From the NCBI RefSeq assembly GCF_035712445.1, contig NZ_DASTAT010000097.1, forward strand, positions 62,001 through 126,000: 64,000 nt of DNA, written 5' to 3'. The DNA is from Oligoflexus sp. (GTDB lineage: Bacteria; Bdellovibrionota_B; Oligoflexia; Oligoflexales; Oligoflexaceae). Below the pieces are notes generated by a model. It did not search any database, had not been told where the DNA came from, and saw only the letters and a list, made by a program, of their open reading frames with translations. The translations under genes were made by a program, and so were the position numbers. The stretch's first letter is position 1. Each line of letters starts with the position of its first letter. Below are positions 49,178-57,506 of the stretch, one piece after another.

Positions 49178-51997
49178 ATGATGGACAGGTTTTTCGCCCT
49201 GGTTTTGCTGAGCCTTTCCGCCTTCTGGATGACGCCGCTCTACGGCGCGATGCTGGAAAAAGGCGTCATGGACGCTGCGGCATGGGATCCTGATCAGCAG
49301 TCGCGACTCAAGCTCCAGGGAGAATGGCGCTTCTATCCCGATCGTTTTGTGAACGCTGAAGATATGACGAATCTCGAAAGCCTGCCCCATATGCTGATTA
49401 AAATGCCCGGACAAAGCTGGGAGGAGGCGGGCTATCGGAACCAGGGGCACGGGACGCTGGCCGTTCGCCTGGAGCATCTGCCTGCGGGACGCCTGGGTCT
49501 TCTGATCGATCAGTTCTTCAACAACTACCGCAGTTTTTTTGCTTACACCGACGGGGATGGCGCCTGGCGCGTGCAGCCGCTGATGTCTGTGGGGAAGGTT
49601 GGGACGGATAGAGACAGCAGCATTCCGCAGAGCCGCAAGAAAGTGACGAGCCTGCCTGCTGTGAAAGACGGCTGGCTTTTGATTCACGTCAGTGAATATA
49701 CGATAGATGCGACCTACCGTTCGACGCCCAGTCTCGGACGCTTCCCGGCGATCTTCCGCGACGAGATCACTCACACCCGCTGGGAGTCGTTTTTTGTCCT
49801 GGGCGCTTTCTTTATGCTGCTCGTTTCCAACCTCGCCCTTTTCCTGCAAAGAAGGGATGACCGCGGCAGCCTTCATATGGCGGCCTTTGCCCTGGTCATG
49901 GGCGTGCGTTTCACCTCGACCGAGGGGCTCTGGGGTGAAGCGTTCACAGCTCCGAATACTTTCGTTTGGCTCTTCGGCGTTTTCAATATCCTAATGGATC
50001 TGCCTCTTGGTCTTCTTTGCATCATGCTTTTTCTGCATCACAGTTTTCCCAAGTATATCGTGCCCTGGATGGTGCGCAGCAATCAGGTGTTCGTGGCTGG
50101 CTGCGTGGCGCTTGCCGTATTCTCCTTTCCCAGCGTTCCTCAGGTCCTGATGATCCTTGTCAATGGGATCTTCCTCGTGGTCCCACCGCTACTCATGGTG
50201 CAGACCATTCGTGCGGCTTGGAAAGGGCAAAGGGGAGCGGGCCTTTCCGCGCTGGGCCTTGGCCTTATGATCATCGCCATGCTGAATGATATCCTGGTGG
50301 CCGTGAATAATGCCTATGATGCGCCTTACCTTGGGCAATACGGAATGCTGGCCTTTATCATCACCCAATCGCAGGTGGTCGGCAAGAATTTCGCGCACGC
50401 CTTCCGCACAGCCGAGCGTCTGAGCCGGGATCTGCGCGTGGAAGTGGAGCGGCAGACCCGGGATGCCAAGACCATTCTTCACAGCGTGCAGCAGGGTCTT
50501 ATGACCATCAATGCCGACGGAGCCATCAATGATGATTACTCCCGCTTTGTGACCCAGATCCTGGGGGACAAGGCGCCCGAGCGGCAGAATATTCGCAAGA
50601 TATTTTTGGATCGCAGTGATCTGACGCGCGAGGCCAAGGATATGACCATGACCATCCTCGAAACCAGCGTCGGTGAGGATGCCATGAACTTTGAAACGAA
50701 TGCCGGGAATCTGCCGAACACCCTGCGTTTCGAAGGCGGTCGGATCCTGGAGTTGGATTGGCAGCCCGTGGTGAACGAGAAGACGGATCTGGTCGAGAAG
50801 ATTCTTCTGGCCATCAAGGACGTCACCGCATTGAAGGCGCTCGAAGCGAAGAACCAGAAAACCCAGCGCGAGATTGATATCATCACCCGTCTTCTGGAGA
50901 TTTCGACCGAACGCTTCATGCTCTTCTATAAGTCATCGCGGGAGCTGCTCGAAGAAAGCCGCAGGCTGGCCGGGCAGACCAGCGGGCACAATGAGGAGAC
51001 GCTGCGCCTCCTTTTTGTAAACATGCACACCATCAAAGGCGCGGCGCGGACCTATCACTTCTCGGAAATCACCAACTCGGCCCACGAATGCGAGCAGTAT
51101 TATGCCGATGTCCAGAAAGGGATCATGAGCTGGGATCGGCAGAAGGCGCTGGCCCTGCTTTCCGATGTGGAGGCCCCGGTGGATGAATACTTCGCGATCA
51201 ATCGCTATAAGCTGAAGCGCGAACCGGAAGAAAACATGGCCCGCATCGATTTGAAGCTGGTGCGTGATCATATTCTGGAACTGCAGAAATTAAAGCGCAT
51301 GGACCTGGACGCGGATCTGATGCCCTTTGTCACGCGGGTCAAGGATACCTTCTTCAACATTTATTTCTCGGACGCGCGCACCTTCTTCGAAGACATGACA
51401 TCCAAGCTGCCGTCGCTTGCCCGTGATCTGGGCAAGGAACCCCCTGAGGTGGTGATTCGCGGCGCGCATGTGGGTTTTACCGTTGATGGGGCCGAGATTC
51501 TGCGGAAGACTTTTGTGCACCTTCTGCGCAATGCCGTCGATCATGGTCTTGAGCCGGCCGATGTGCGGGTGGCCAAAGGCAAAAAACCCTCGGGCACGAT
51601 ATTCATCGATCTGCGTGAACATCCCGATGGGTATTTGGAGATTGATCTGAGCGATGACGGGGCCGGCCTCCGCCTCGATCGCATTCATGATAAGGCCAAG
51701 GGCATGAAGCTTTTCCATGCGGACCATAAGCCGAGCATTGAAGAGATCGCCAACTTCATCTTTGTGCCGGGATTTTCCACGGCCTCCAGTGTTTCGGAAA
51801 TTTCAGGGCGGGGCGTGGGCATGGACGCCGTGCGGAAAGTCCTGGCCGATGCCGGGGGCCAGATCTTTATTCAGCTTTTGGAGCAGCCGCAGGCAATCAA
51901 GCCGGTGGCCTTTGCCTTCCGGATCTTCCTGCCGCATGAGCATTGGGCGGAATTGAATGCAGCGCCACCCAGCTCAGGTTCAGAATCCGCTGCTTGA
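49178..51997 (+). CDS. 7TMR-DISM sensor kinase with PAS-like, Hpt and CheA-type ATPase domains (second copy)
   Basis: A 939-residue sensor with the same order of domains as the protein at 9878-12526: signal peptide, periplasmic DISM-type domain (about 25-190), seven membrane segments (about 200-405), PAS-like region (about 440-560), and an Hpt domain with His about 617 in MHTIKGAARTYHF. The CheA-type ATPase follows, with HLLRNAVDHGLEP, DDGAGL and ISGRGVGMDAVRKV. No receiver, CheW-like or methyl-accepting domain is present. ATG 49178 is chosen because GAGG lies 6 bases upstream. Sequence identity to the first copy is modest outside the motifs, so this is an old duplication. No response-regulator gene adjoins it. 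Confidence 0.85.
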   Translation: MMDRFFALVLLSLSAFWMTPLYGAMLEKGVMDAAAWDPDQQSRLKLQGEWRFYPDRFVNAEDMTNLESLPHMLIKMPGQSWEEAGYRNQGHGTLAVRLEHLPAGRLGLLIDQFFNNYRSFFAYTDGDGAWRVQPLMSVGKVGTDRDSSIPQSRKKVTSLPAVKDGWLLIHVSEYTIDATYRSTPSLGRFPAIFRDEITHTRWESFFVLGAFFMLLVSNLALFLQRRDDRGSLHMAAFALVMGVRFTSTEGLWGEAFTAPNTFVWLFGVFNILMDLPLGLLCIMLFLHHSFPKYIVPWMVRSNQVFVAGCVALAVFSFPSVPQVLMILVNGIFLVVPPLLMVQTIRAAWKGQRGAGLSALGLGLMIIAMLNDILVAVNNAYDAPYLGQYGMLAFIITQSQVVGKNFAHAFRTAERLSRDLRVEVERQTRDAKTILHSVQQGLMTINADGAINDDYSRFVTQILGDKAPERQNIRKIFLDRSDLTREAKDMTMTILETSVGEDAMNFETNAGNLPNTLRFEGGRILELDWQPVVNEKTDLVEKILLAIKDVTALKALEAKNQKTQREIDIITRLLEISTERFMLFYKSSRELLEESRRLAGQTSGHNEETLRLLFVNMHTIKGAARTYHFSEITNSAHECEQYYADVQKGIMSWDRQKALALLSDVEAPVDEYFAINRYKLKREPEENMARIDLKLVRDHILELQKLKRMDLDADLMPFVTRVKDTFFNIYFSDARTFFEDMTSKLPSLARDLGKEPPEVVIRGAHVGFTVDGAEILRKTFVHLLRNAVDHGLEPADVRVAKGKKPSGTIFIDLREHPDGYLEIDLSDDGAGLRLDRIHDKAKGMKLFHADHKPSIEEIANFIFVPGFSTASSVSEISGRGVGMDAVRKVLADAGGQIFIQLLEQPQAIKPVAFAFRIFLPHEHWAELNAAPPSSGSESAA

Positions 51998-52011
51998 TTC
52001 AGGCCAGGATG

Positions 52012-52443
52012 CTAGTCCGCCATCATCCTGCCTGAGCCTCCCATTTCTTTGGGCATATCCATTAACTTGGAAAGCCCATCATGCATGTGAAGAACAGTCT
52101 CACCATAGTTGACATGAACCTCGGGCTTGAAGGGAAACCTGGGGATGACCGCCGCGTAGACGTCAGTCAAACCAAGGCCTGGATGTTCCGTCAGAACATG
52201 CCCGCCGCATACCTTGCACCATTTGCGGGTGCTTCGATCGGTCTTGTTATACGAGGCCAGCTGATCGCTTCCTTGGGTGAGGCGCACCGCCTGCGGCGAC
52301 CAAAGTGTAAAGGCATTCACCGGGCTTGCGGACCAGGCGCGACATGACTCGCAATGGCAATATCCCATGGCCACAGGGCTGCCTGTCACGCGAAGCTCAA
52401 TCGTGCCACAGAAACAATGTCCCACATACTCATTATTATCCAT
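52012..52443 (-). CDS. GFA-family (CENP-V/GFA domain) zinc protein
   Basis: A 143-residue protein with the Cys pattern of glutathione-dependent formaldehyde-activating enzymes: CFCGTIE, GYCHCESCR and CKVCGGH, which bind zinc. Family members include Gfa and several carbon-sulphur lyases; most bacterial copies have no known substrate. Length is usual. The strong ribosome binding site GGGGGAA precedes the ATG. It lies 97 bases downstream of uvrC in the same direction and convergent with the kinase gene. Confidence 0.88.
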   Translation of the reverse strand: MDNNEYVGHCFCGTIELRVTGSPVAMGYCHCESCRAWSASPVNAFTLWSPQAVRLTQGSDQLASYNKTDRSTRKWCKVCGGHVLTEHPGLGLTDVYAAVIPRFPFKPEVHVNYGETVLHMHDGLSKLMDMPKEMGGSGRMMAD

Positions 52444-52540
52444 GGATTTTCCCCCTCATTCCCGGGTTCGGGCTGTTCCCTGCACTGTATGCGAAAGCAT
52501 TGTTTGCAGGAAGGCGGGGGTATTATGCAGCGAAAGGGGT

Positions 52541-54415
52541 TCACGAACCGCTGCTTGTTTCCTTGGATGGATTCTCGTCACCGTTGAGAGCGGTGTAGAT
52601 ATTCATGGCAACTTTTTCGCTCACGCCTTTGACATGCATCAGGCGTTCGAGGCTGCTGCCACGGAGCGCCTGCAGGCTACCGAACTCCTGCAGAAGCCTT
52701 TTTTTCAAGGTCGGACCCACACCCGCGATATCATCCAGCACCGAAGCATGCGAGATCTTCGAGCGCTTTTTCCGGTGATAGGTGATCGCAAAACGGTGGG
52801 CTTCATCCCGAATCCGTGTCACGAGACGAAAGACCGGCGTGCCTTCTTCAAGCTCAATGGGATCCTCGCGATCCGGTAAAACGAGGCGTTCCTTGGAATA
52901 ACGCACGGCCGCCGAATCATCGCGCAGTCCCGTATCAATCCGGGCCTTGGCGAGGCCCACGAGCGGCAGGCCGAGCTGCGGAAAGCGGACGAGCACATCC
53001 ATTGCGGCCCGGACCTGGGGTTTGCCGCCGTCGATGATCATAAGGTCAGGCAGATCATCATCCCGAATGCCGCGTTCGATGCGCCGCTCCATGACCTCGC
53101 GAATGCTCGCGAAATCATCCGGCGCGCCGGTCACGGTTTTGATTTCGTAGCGGCGATAGAAATTCTTCGCCGCCTTGCCATCGATGAAACAAACATCCGA
53201 GGCCACGATCGCCGTGCCCTGAAGGTTCGAGATGTCGATGCATTCAATGCGTTTCGGAGGATTCTTGAGTTCCAGCGTTTCCTGGAGCATCTGCAGGGCC
53301 ACCTGGCTTTGATCATTCAGCTGACTGTTCTGCTCCCACTGATGGCGGGCGTTTTTTTCGGTCAGCTCCAGGATGTCCTTTTCCTCTTTGCTTTTCGCGC
53401 GGCGGATCAGGGTTTTCGTTTCCTGGTTCTGGGTCAAAACGCTGGCCAGTTCGTCACTGAATCCATCGACGTCACGCACCAGAATGAGGGGCGGCACCTG
53501 ACGATTGCTGTAATACTGCAGAATAAAGGATTCCAGGGCTTCCTGAAGACTGCCTGCGGAATCCTTCGTAATAAAGGAATCGCCCCCCAGAAGGGCCCGA
53601 TTGCGAATCGTGCTGACCTGAAAGGACAGAAAGCCCGGCGCTTCCACGACGCCCACGACATCCGCATCGACCGTCTGATCAAGGATGGCGACCTGGGCCT
53701 GGGTGATGGATTCGATGGCTTTGATCTGATCGCGGAACTGGGCGGCCTGCTCATATTTTTCCGACAGGGCGGCCTCTTTCATCCGCTCTTCGAGCTGCTT
53801 TTTAAGCTGCTTGACGTTCCCTTCCAGCAGCGAAACCGCGCCCTTCATAATACTAATGTAAAGATCGCGATCCACAGGCCGCGTGCAGGGGCCGAGGCAC
53901 ATCTTCATATGATAGTAATTGCAGGGGCGCGTGGCGGCCTTGAATTCATGCGGCGAGCAGCGGATCAGGGGGAAAATGCGGTAAACCTGCTTCAGCAGCA
54001 TCCCAAGGCGCGATGAACTGCCGAAGGGCCCGATGTAATGCGCCCCATCCTCCTTGCGCCGACGCACTTTTTCCAGGCGGGGCCAGGGATCATCAAAACA
54101 AACGCGCAGATAAGGGTACTCCTTATCATCACGCAAAAGGATATTGTAACGCGGAGCATGGTGCCGGATCAGAGTCCGCTCCAGAAGGAGCGCCTCGACC
54201 TCGGTCTTGGTGAGCATCAGATCAAAGTCCGTGATCTCATGCACCAGGGCCCGCGTTTTATGAGTGTGCTGACCGCCGCTTTGAAAGTAACTGGAAACCC
54301 GGTTCTTCAGATTCTTGGCTTTGCCCACATAGATGATGGTCCCTTTCTGGTCCTTCATCAGGTAGACACCCGAATCCTGCGGCAGCTGCTTCAGCTTATC
54401 TGCCAATAAAGTCAT
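52541..54415 (-). CDS. uvrC: Excinuclease ABC subunit C
   Basis: A 624-residue nuclease of nucleotide excision repair that makes the incisions on both sides of a lesion. The N-terminal GIY-YIG domain shows SGVYLMKDQKGTIIYVGKAKNLKNRVSSYF. The UvrB-binding UVR motif is near 205-240 (EEKMKEAALSEKYEQAAQFRDQI type). The RNase H-like endonuclease contains CIDISNLQGTAIVAS and LMIIDGGKPQV. The C-terminal helix-hairpin-helix pair includes ASVLDDIAGVGPTLKKRLL and RLMHVKGVS. Its ATG overlaps the uvrB stop (ATGA), so translation is coupled. Confidence 0.96.
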   Translation of the reverse strand: MTLLADKLKQLPQDSGVYLMKDQKGTIIYVGKAKNLKNRVSSYFQSGGQHTHKTRALVHEITDFDLMLTKTEVEALLLERTLIRHHAPRYNILLRDDKEYPYLRVCFDDPWPRLEKVRRRKEDGAHYIGPFGSSSRLGMLLKQVYRIFPLIRCSPHEFKAATRPCNYYHMKMCLGPCTRPVDRDLYISIMKGAVSLLEGNVKQLKKQLEERMKEAALSEKYEQAAQFRDQIKAIESITQAQVAILDQTVDADVVGVVEAPGFLSFQVSTIRNRALLGGDSFITKDSAGSLQEALESFILQYYSNRQVPPLILVRDVDGFSDELASVLTQNQETKTLIRRAKSKEEKDILELTEKNARHQWEQNSQLNDQSQVALQMLQETLELKNPPKRIECIDISNLQGTAIVASDVCFIDGKAAKNFYRRYEIKTVTGAPDDFASIREVMERRIERGIRDDDLPDLMIIDGGKPQVRAAMDVLVRFPQLGLPLVGLAKARIDTGLRDDSAAVRYSKERLVLPDREDPIELEEGTPVFRLVTRIRDEAHRFAITYHRKKRSKISHASVLDDIAGVGPTLKKRLLQEFGSLQALRGSSLERLMHVKGVSEKVAMNIYTALNGDENPSKETSSGS

Positions 54416-56445
54416 GTATTCAAACTTCCCGCTTCGTCCATGTAAACGAGGAGCGTATCCTTGAGTGCCGCGATGGTGTCGCGAATCTCAGCAGCTTTCT
54501 CGAAATCGAGTTCGGCGGCTGCCTTCTGCATCTCTTTTTGTTTCCGCGTGATCAGTTTCTCCAGCTCGCGCACCGACTTCACGTTGTGCTCGCTCAGGAG
54601 TTTATCCGCCGAAACCTTCGGCTGATGATGATCATCCGTGCTCAGGCCATAAATTTCACGCAGACTCTGCTGCATTTCCTTCTGAATGGTCTGGGGCGTG
54701 ATGCCATGGTCCTGGTTATATTGCACCTGGATGCGGCGGCGACGATCGGTTTCATCCATGCACTCGCGCATGGCCTGCGTGATGTGATCAGCAAAGAAGA
54801 GCACCCGGCCGTTCGCATTCCGCGCCGCCCGACCCACGGTCTGGATCAGCGACGAACGGGAGCGGAGGAAGCCTTCCTTATCCGCATCCATGATGGCGAC
54901 CAGCTGCACTTCGGGAAGATCAAGACCCTCGCGCAGAAGGTTGATCCCGATCAGAACATCTATAGTGCCCTTCCGGAGGTCCCGGAGGATTTCACTGCGT
55001 TCGAGACTTTCGATATCCGAATGCAGATACTTCACTTTAATACCAAGATCGCGGTAATAGGAGGTCAAGTCCTCGGCCATGCGCTTGGTGAGCGTCGTGA
55101 TCAGAATGCGGCCACCGACTTGGATCGTCTTTTTGATTTCGGTCAGAAGCTCGTCGACCTGATTGGAGATCGGCCGGATTTCAATCTGAGGATCAATCAG
55201 TCCGGTCGGGCGAATGATCTGCTCAGCGTATTTACCGCCGGTCTGCTCCAGCTCGTAACGGCCCGGGGTCGCGGACACGTGGATGATCTTATCGGTGCGT
55301 TCCAGGAACTCTTCAAATTTCAAAGGCCGGTTATCCAGCGCTGAAGGCAGGCGGAAACCGTAATTCACAAGGTTTTCCTTGCGAGCCCGATCACCGCGGT
55401 ACATCGCGCCGATCTGGGGAACGGTGATATGACTTTCGTCGATGATGGTCAGAAACTCTTTCGGGAAATAATCGAGCAGCGTCGGCGGCGGTTGCCCCGG
55501 AGCTGCTCCGGTCAGATAGCGTGAATAGTTCTCGATGCCGGGACAGAAGCCCAGCTCTTCGAGCAGCTCCACATCATGCATAGTGCGCTGTTCGAGTCGC
55601 TGGTATTCCACCAGCTTGTTCTCCTCCTTCAGCTCCCGCAGGCGCACGCCCAGATCATGAAGGATTTCGCGCACGATGGCGCGCATGTCATCGCGTTCGG
55701 TGACGTAGTGCGAATTCGGATAGATGGCGAGCGATTCGTGAGTCTTCACTTTTTTGCCGGTCAGGACATCGAAGACCGAGATGGCTTCGATCTCGTCGCC
55801 GAAGAATTCGACGCGAACGCCCTGATCCTTCTGATGCGAAGGAAGAATGTCCACCACGTCGCCCCGCACACGGAAGGTACCCCTCTGCAGGGCCGTGTCA
55901 TTGCGTGTGTATTGGATATCAATCAGACTTCGCAAAAAAGTATTACGAGCCAGCTCGTCGCCCTTCTTGATATTCACCACGAGGTTGGCATAGCTGGCCG
56001 GCGAACCGAGACCATAGATACAGCTGACGCTCGCCACAATAATGACATCCTTGCGTTCAAACAGCGATTGCGTGGCTGCGTGGCGCATTTTGTCGATGTC
56101 ATCGTTGATCAGAGCATCCTTAGCTATATAAGTATCGCTGCCGGGTATGTAGGCCTCGGGCTGATAATAGTCATAGTAGCTGATGAAGAAGCCTACGGCG
56201 TTATTGGGAAAGAGTTCTCGGAATTCCGTGAAAAGCTGAGCCGCCAGAGTTTTGTTCGGCGCCATAACAAGGGTGGGTAACCCCGTTCGGGCAATGATAT
56301 TGGCCATCGTGAAGGTCTTTCCTGACCCGGTGACGCCGAGCAGGACGTTGTGTTTCTGACCCTGACGAATGGATTCTGTAATGGCGGCGATAGCGGTTGG
56401 CTGATCGCCCTTGGGGACGAGGCCCTCGGTCAATTGGAAGTCCAT
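54412..56445 (-). CDS. uvrB: Excinuclease ABC subunit B
   Basis: A 677-residue damage-verification helicase. It contains Walker A LLGVTGSGKTFTMAN, the beta-hairpin region YYDYYQPEAY, helicase motifs (TIIDESHITVPQ, HVSATPGRYE, LIGINLLREGLDLPEV, SLIQTVGRAARN) and a C-terminal UVR motif (EMQKAAAELDFEKAAEIRD) that binds UvrC. ATG 56445 (MDFQL) is chosen because GAAGGG lies 6 bases upstream. The frame stays open to 56532, but that part has no family match. First gene of uvrB-uvrC. A 15-base palindrome 120 bases upstream could be an operator. Confidence 0.96.
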   Translation of the reverse strand: MDFQLTEGLVPKGDQPTAIAAITESIRQGQKHNVLLGVTGSGKTFTMANIIARTGLPTLVMAPNKTLAAQLFTEFRELFPNNAVGFFISYYDYYQPEAYIPGSDTYIAKDALINDDIDKMRHAATQSLFERKDVIIVASVSCIYGLGSPASYANLVVNIKKGDELARNTFLRSLIDIQYTRNDTALQRGTFRVRGDVVDILPSHQKDQGVRVEFFGDEIEAISVFDVLTGKKVKTHESLAIYPNSHYVTERDDMRAIVREILHDLGVRLRELKEENKLVEYQRLEQRTMHDVELLEELGFCPGIENYSRYLTGAAPGQPPPTLLDYFPKEFLTIIDESHITVPQIGAMYRGDRARKENLVNYGFRLPSALDNRPLKFEEFLERTDKIIHVSATPGRYELEQTGGKYAEQIIRPTGLIDPQIEIRPISNQVDELLTEIKKTIQVGGRILITTLTKRMAEDLTSYYRDLGIKVKYLHSDIESLERSEILRDLRKGTIDVLIGINLLREGLDLPEVQLVAIMDADKEGFLRSRSSLIQTVGRAARNANGRVLFFADHITQAMRECMDETDRRRRIQVQYNQDHGITPQTIQKEMQQSLREIYGLSTDDHHQPKVSADKLLSEHNVKSVRELEKLITRKQKEMQKAAAELDFEKAAEIRDTIAALKDTLLVYMDEAGSLNT

Positions 56446-56887
56446 GCGCATCCCTTCTTGTGCCGGAACCGTCTCACGCAAGGTTGCGTGCGGTTTTGGC
56501 AGTGGGCCGATTCTCGCAAAACTTCTGCTCAAATAAAACTGTTTCTTGTTGGTAGCAAACGTGGATCTGATTTAAAATCAGGGCTTCTTTTAGACTAGCA
56601 CGTCGCGACGGCCGAATAGAGGCCGGTTTGAAACAGGTTGTCCGGTCGAAATTTTCAGCGAATTTCCAAGCAGTGCTGAGCGAATAGCGTCCATAAAAGG
56701 ATTGGCGCTACATGGAAATTATGATAACTAAGGCGGTCATATGACGATCGCCACTTGCGCGCGAGACGCAGCTTTCTCTGTGGGTTTTTCGTGGCAAGAG
56801 ACTCAGCAAGTTGAGACTGAAGCTATCTTCCTCATTTATTGAGTTTGCATCCGTCGATATTGATTTTTCCCGTTAAGGAGGCTGTCG
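56446..56887. other. Intergenic region between uvrB and the alternative complex III operon
   Basis: This region must contain two divergent promoters. Near uvrB it has the palindrome CTGATTT-A-AAATCAG at 56567-56581, and on the minus strand TTGCTA with TATTTG 17 bases later as a weak promoter. In the middle, CGTCGCGACG (from 56603) and a GGCC/GGCC stem occur. On the actA side there is an open frame for 33 residues (56741-56842) that may be a chance ORF. No promoter for actA is convincing. Confidence 0.45.
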
Positions 56888-57445
56888 TTGGCTACTGTGA
56901 CTAAGACTTTCTCTCGCTTAGCAAGGCTTTGCCTGCTGCTTGCATTGCTGATTCCCAGTGCGTGCGGGCGCGGCAACAAGTTCTGGACCAACTACTGGAC
57001 GCCCGGTGATACGGTTGACAATGTCGGCTATCATCCCGAGCAGCCGATTGAGTTCCCGCACAACCTGCATGCCGGGACACGTCAGATCCCTTGCGAGTAT
57101 TGCCACTCCGCGGCACGTCGCTCCGCAACGGCGGGAATCCCTCCCCTCAACACCTGTATGGGTTGCCACCAGTACGTTCGCACCGACAAGGATGCCATCA
57201 AGTATCTGAAGTCGAAGTGGGAATCGAAAGAGCCCGTGGTCTGGACCAAGGTTCACGACCTTCCTGACTTTGTCCGCTTCAGCCACCGTCCGCACGTGCA
57301 AAAAGGCATCGATTGCGCCGAGTGTCACGGCAACGTCAAGGAAATGGTGACTGTGCAGCAGGCGAAGTCCATGCAGATGGGCTGGTGTGTGGAATGCCAC
57401 CAGGCTAACCAGGCCCCTATCAACTGTTCGACCTGTCACTACTAA
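56888..57445 (+). CDS. actA: Alternative complex III pentaheme cytochrome c subunit ActA
   Basis: A 185-residue protein with a lipoprotein-type signal (LLIPSAC) and five CxxCH heme sites: CEYCH, CMGCH, CAECH, CVECH and CSTCH. Five c-type hemes and an N-terminal lipid anchor match ActA, which accepts electrons from ActB in the quinol:cytochrome c/oxidase oxidoreductase. The start is TTG 56888, with AAGGAGG 6 bases before it. It leads the operon actABCDEF with a 61-base gap to actB. Confidence 0.92.
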   Translation: MATVTKTFSRLARLCLLLALLIPSACGRGNKFWTNYWTPGDTVDNVGYHPEQPIEFPHNLHAGTRQIPCEYCHSAARRSATAGIPPLNTCMGCHQYVRTDKDAIKYLKSKWESKEPVVWTKVHDLPDFVRFSHRPHVQKGIDCAECHGNVKEMVTVQQAKSMQMGWCVECHQANQAPINCSTCHY

Positions 57446-57506
57446 AAAAAGAATAAATAAGACTTTTACCGAGGCAGCGCGTCTCGTCTTGAAAGGGAGT
57501 TGTTAG

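Noticed and set aside
56446..56532. N-terminal extension of UvrB
   Set aside because: The extra residues have no UvrB resemblance, and a good ribosome binding site sits before ATG 56445.
56567..56581. Canonical LexA box ahead of uvrB
   Set aside because: The halves CTG and CAG are 9 bases apart instead of 10 and the flanking bases do not match the enterobacterial consensus; kept only as an unassigned palindrome.
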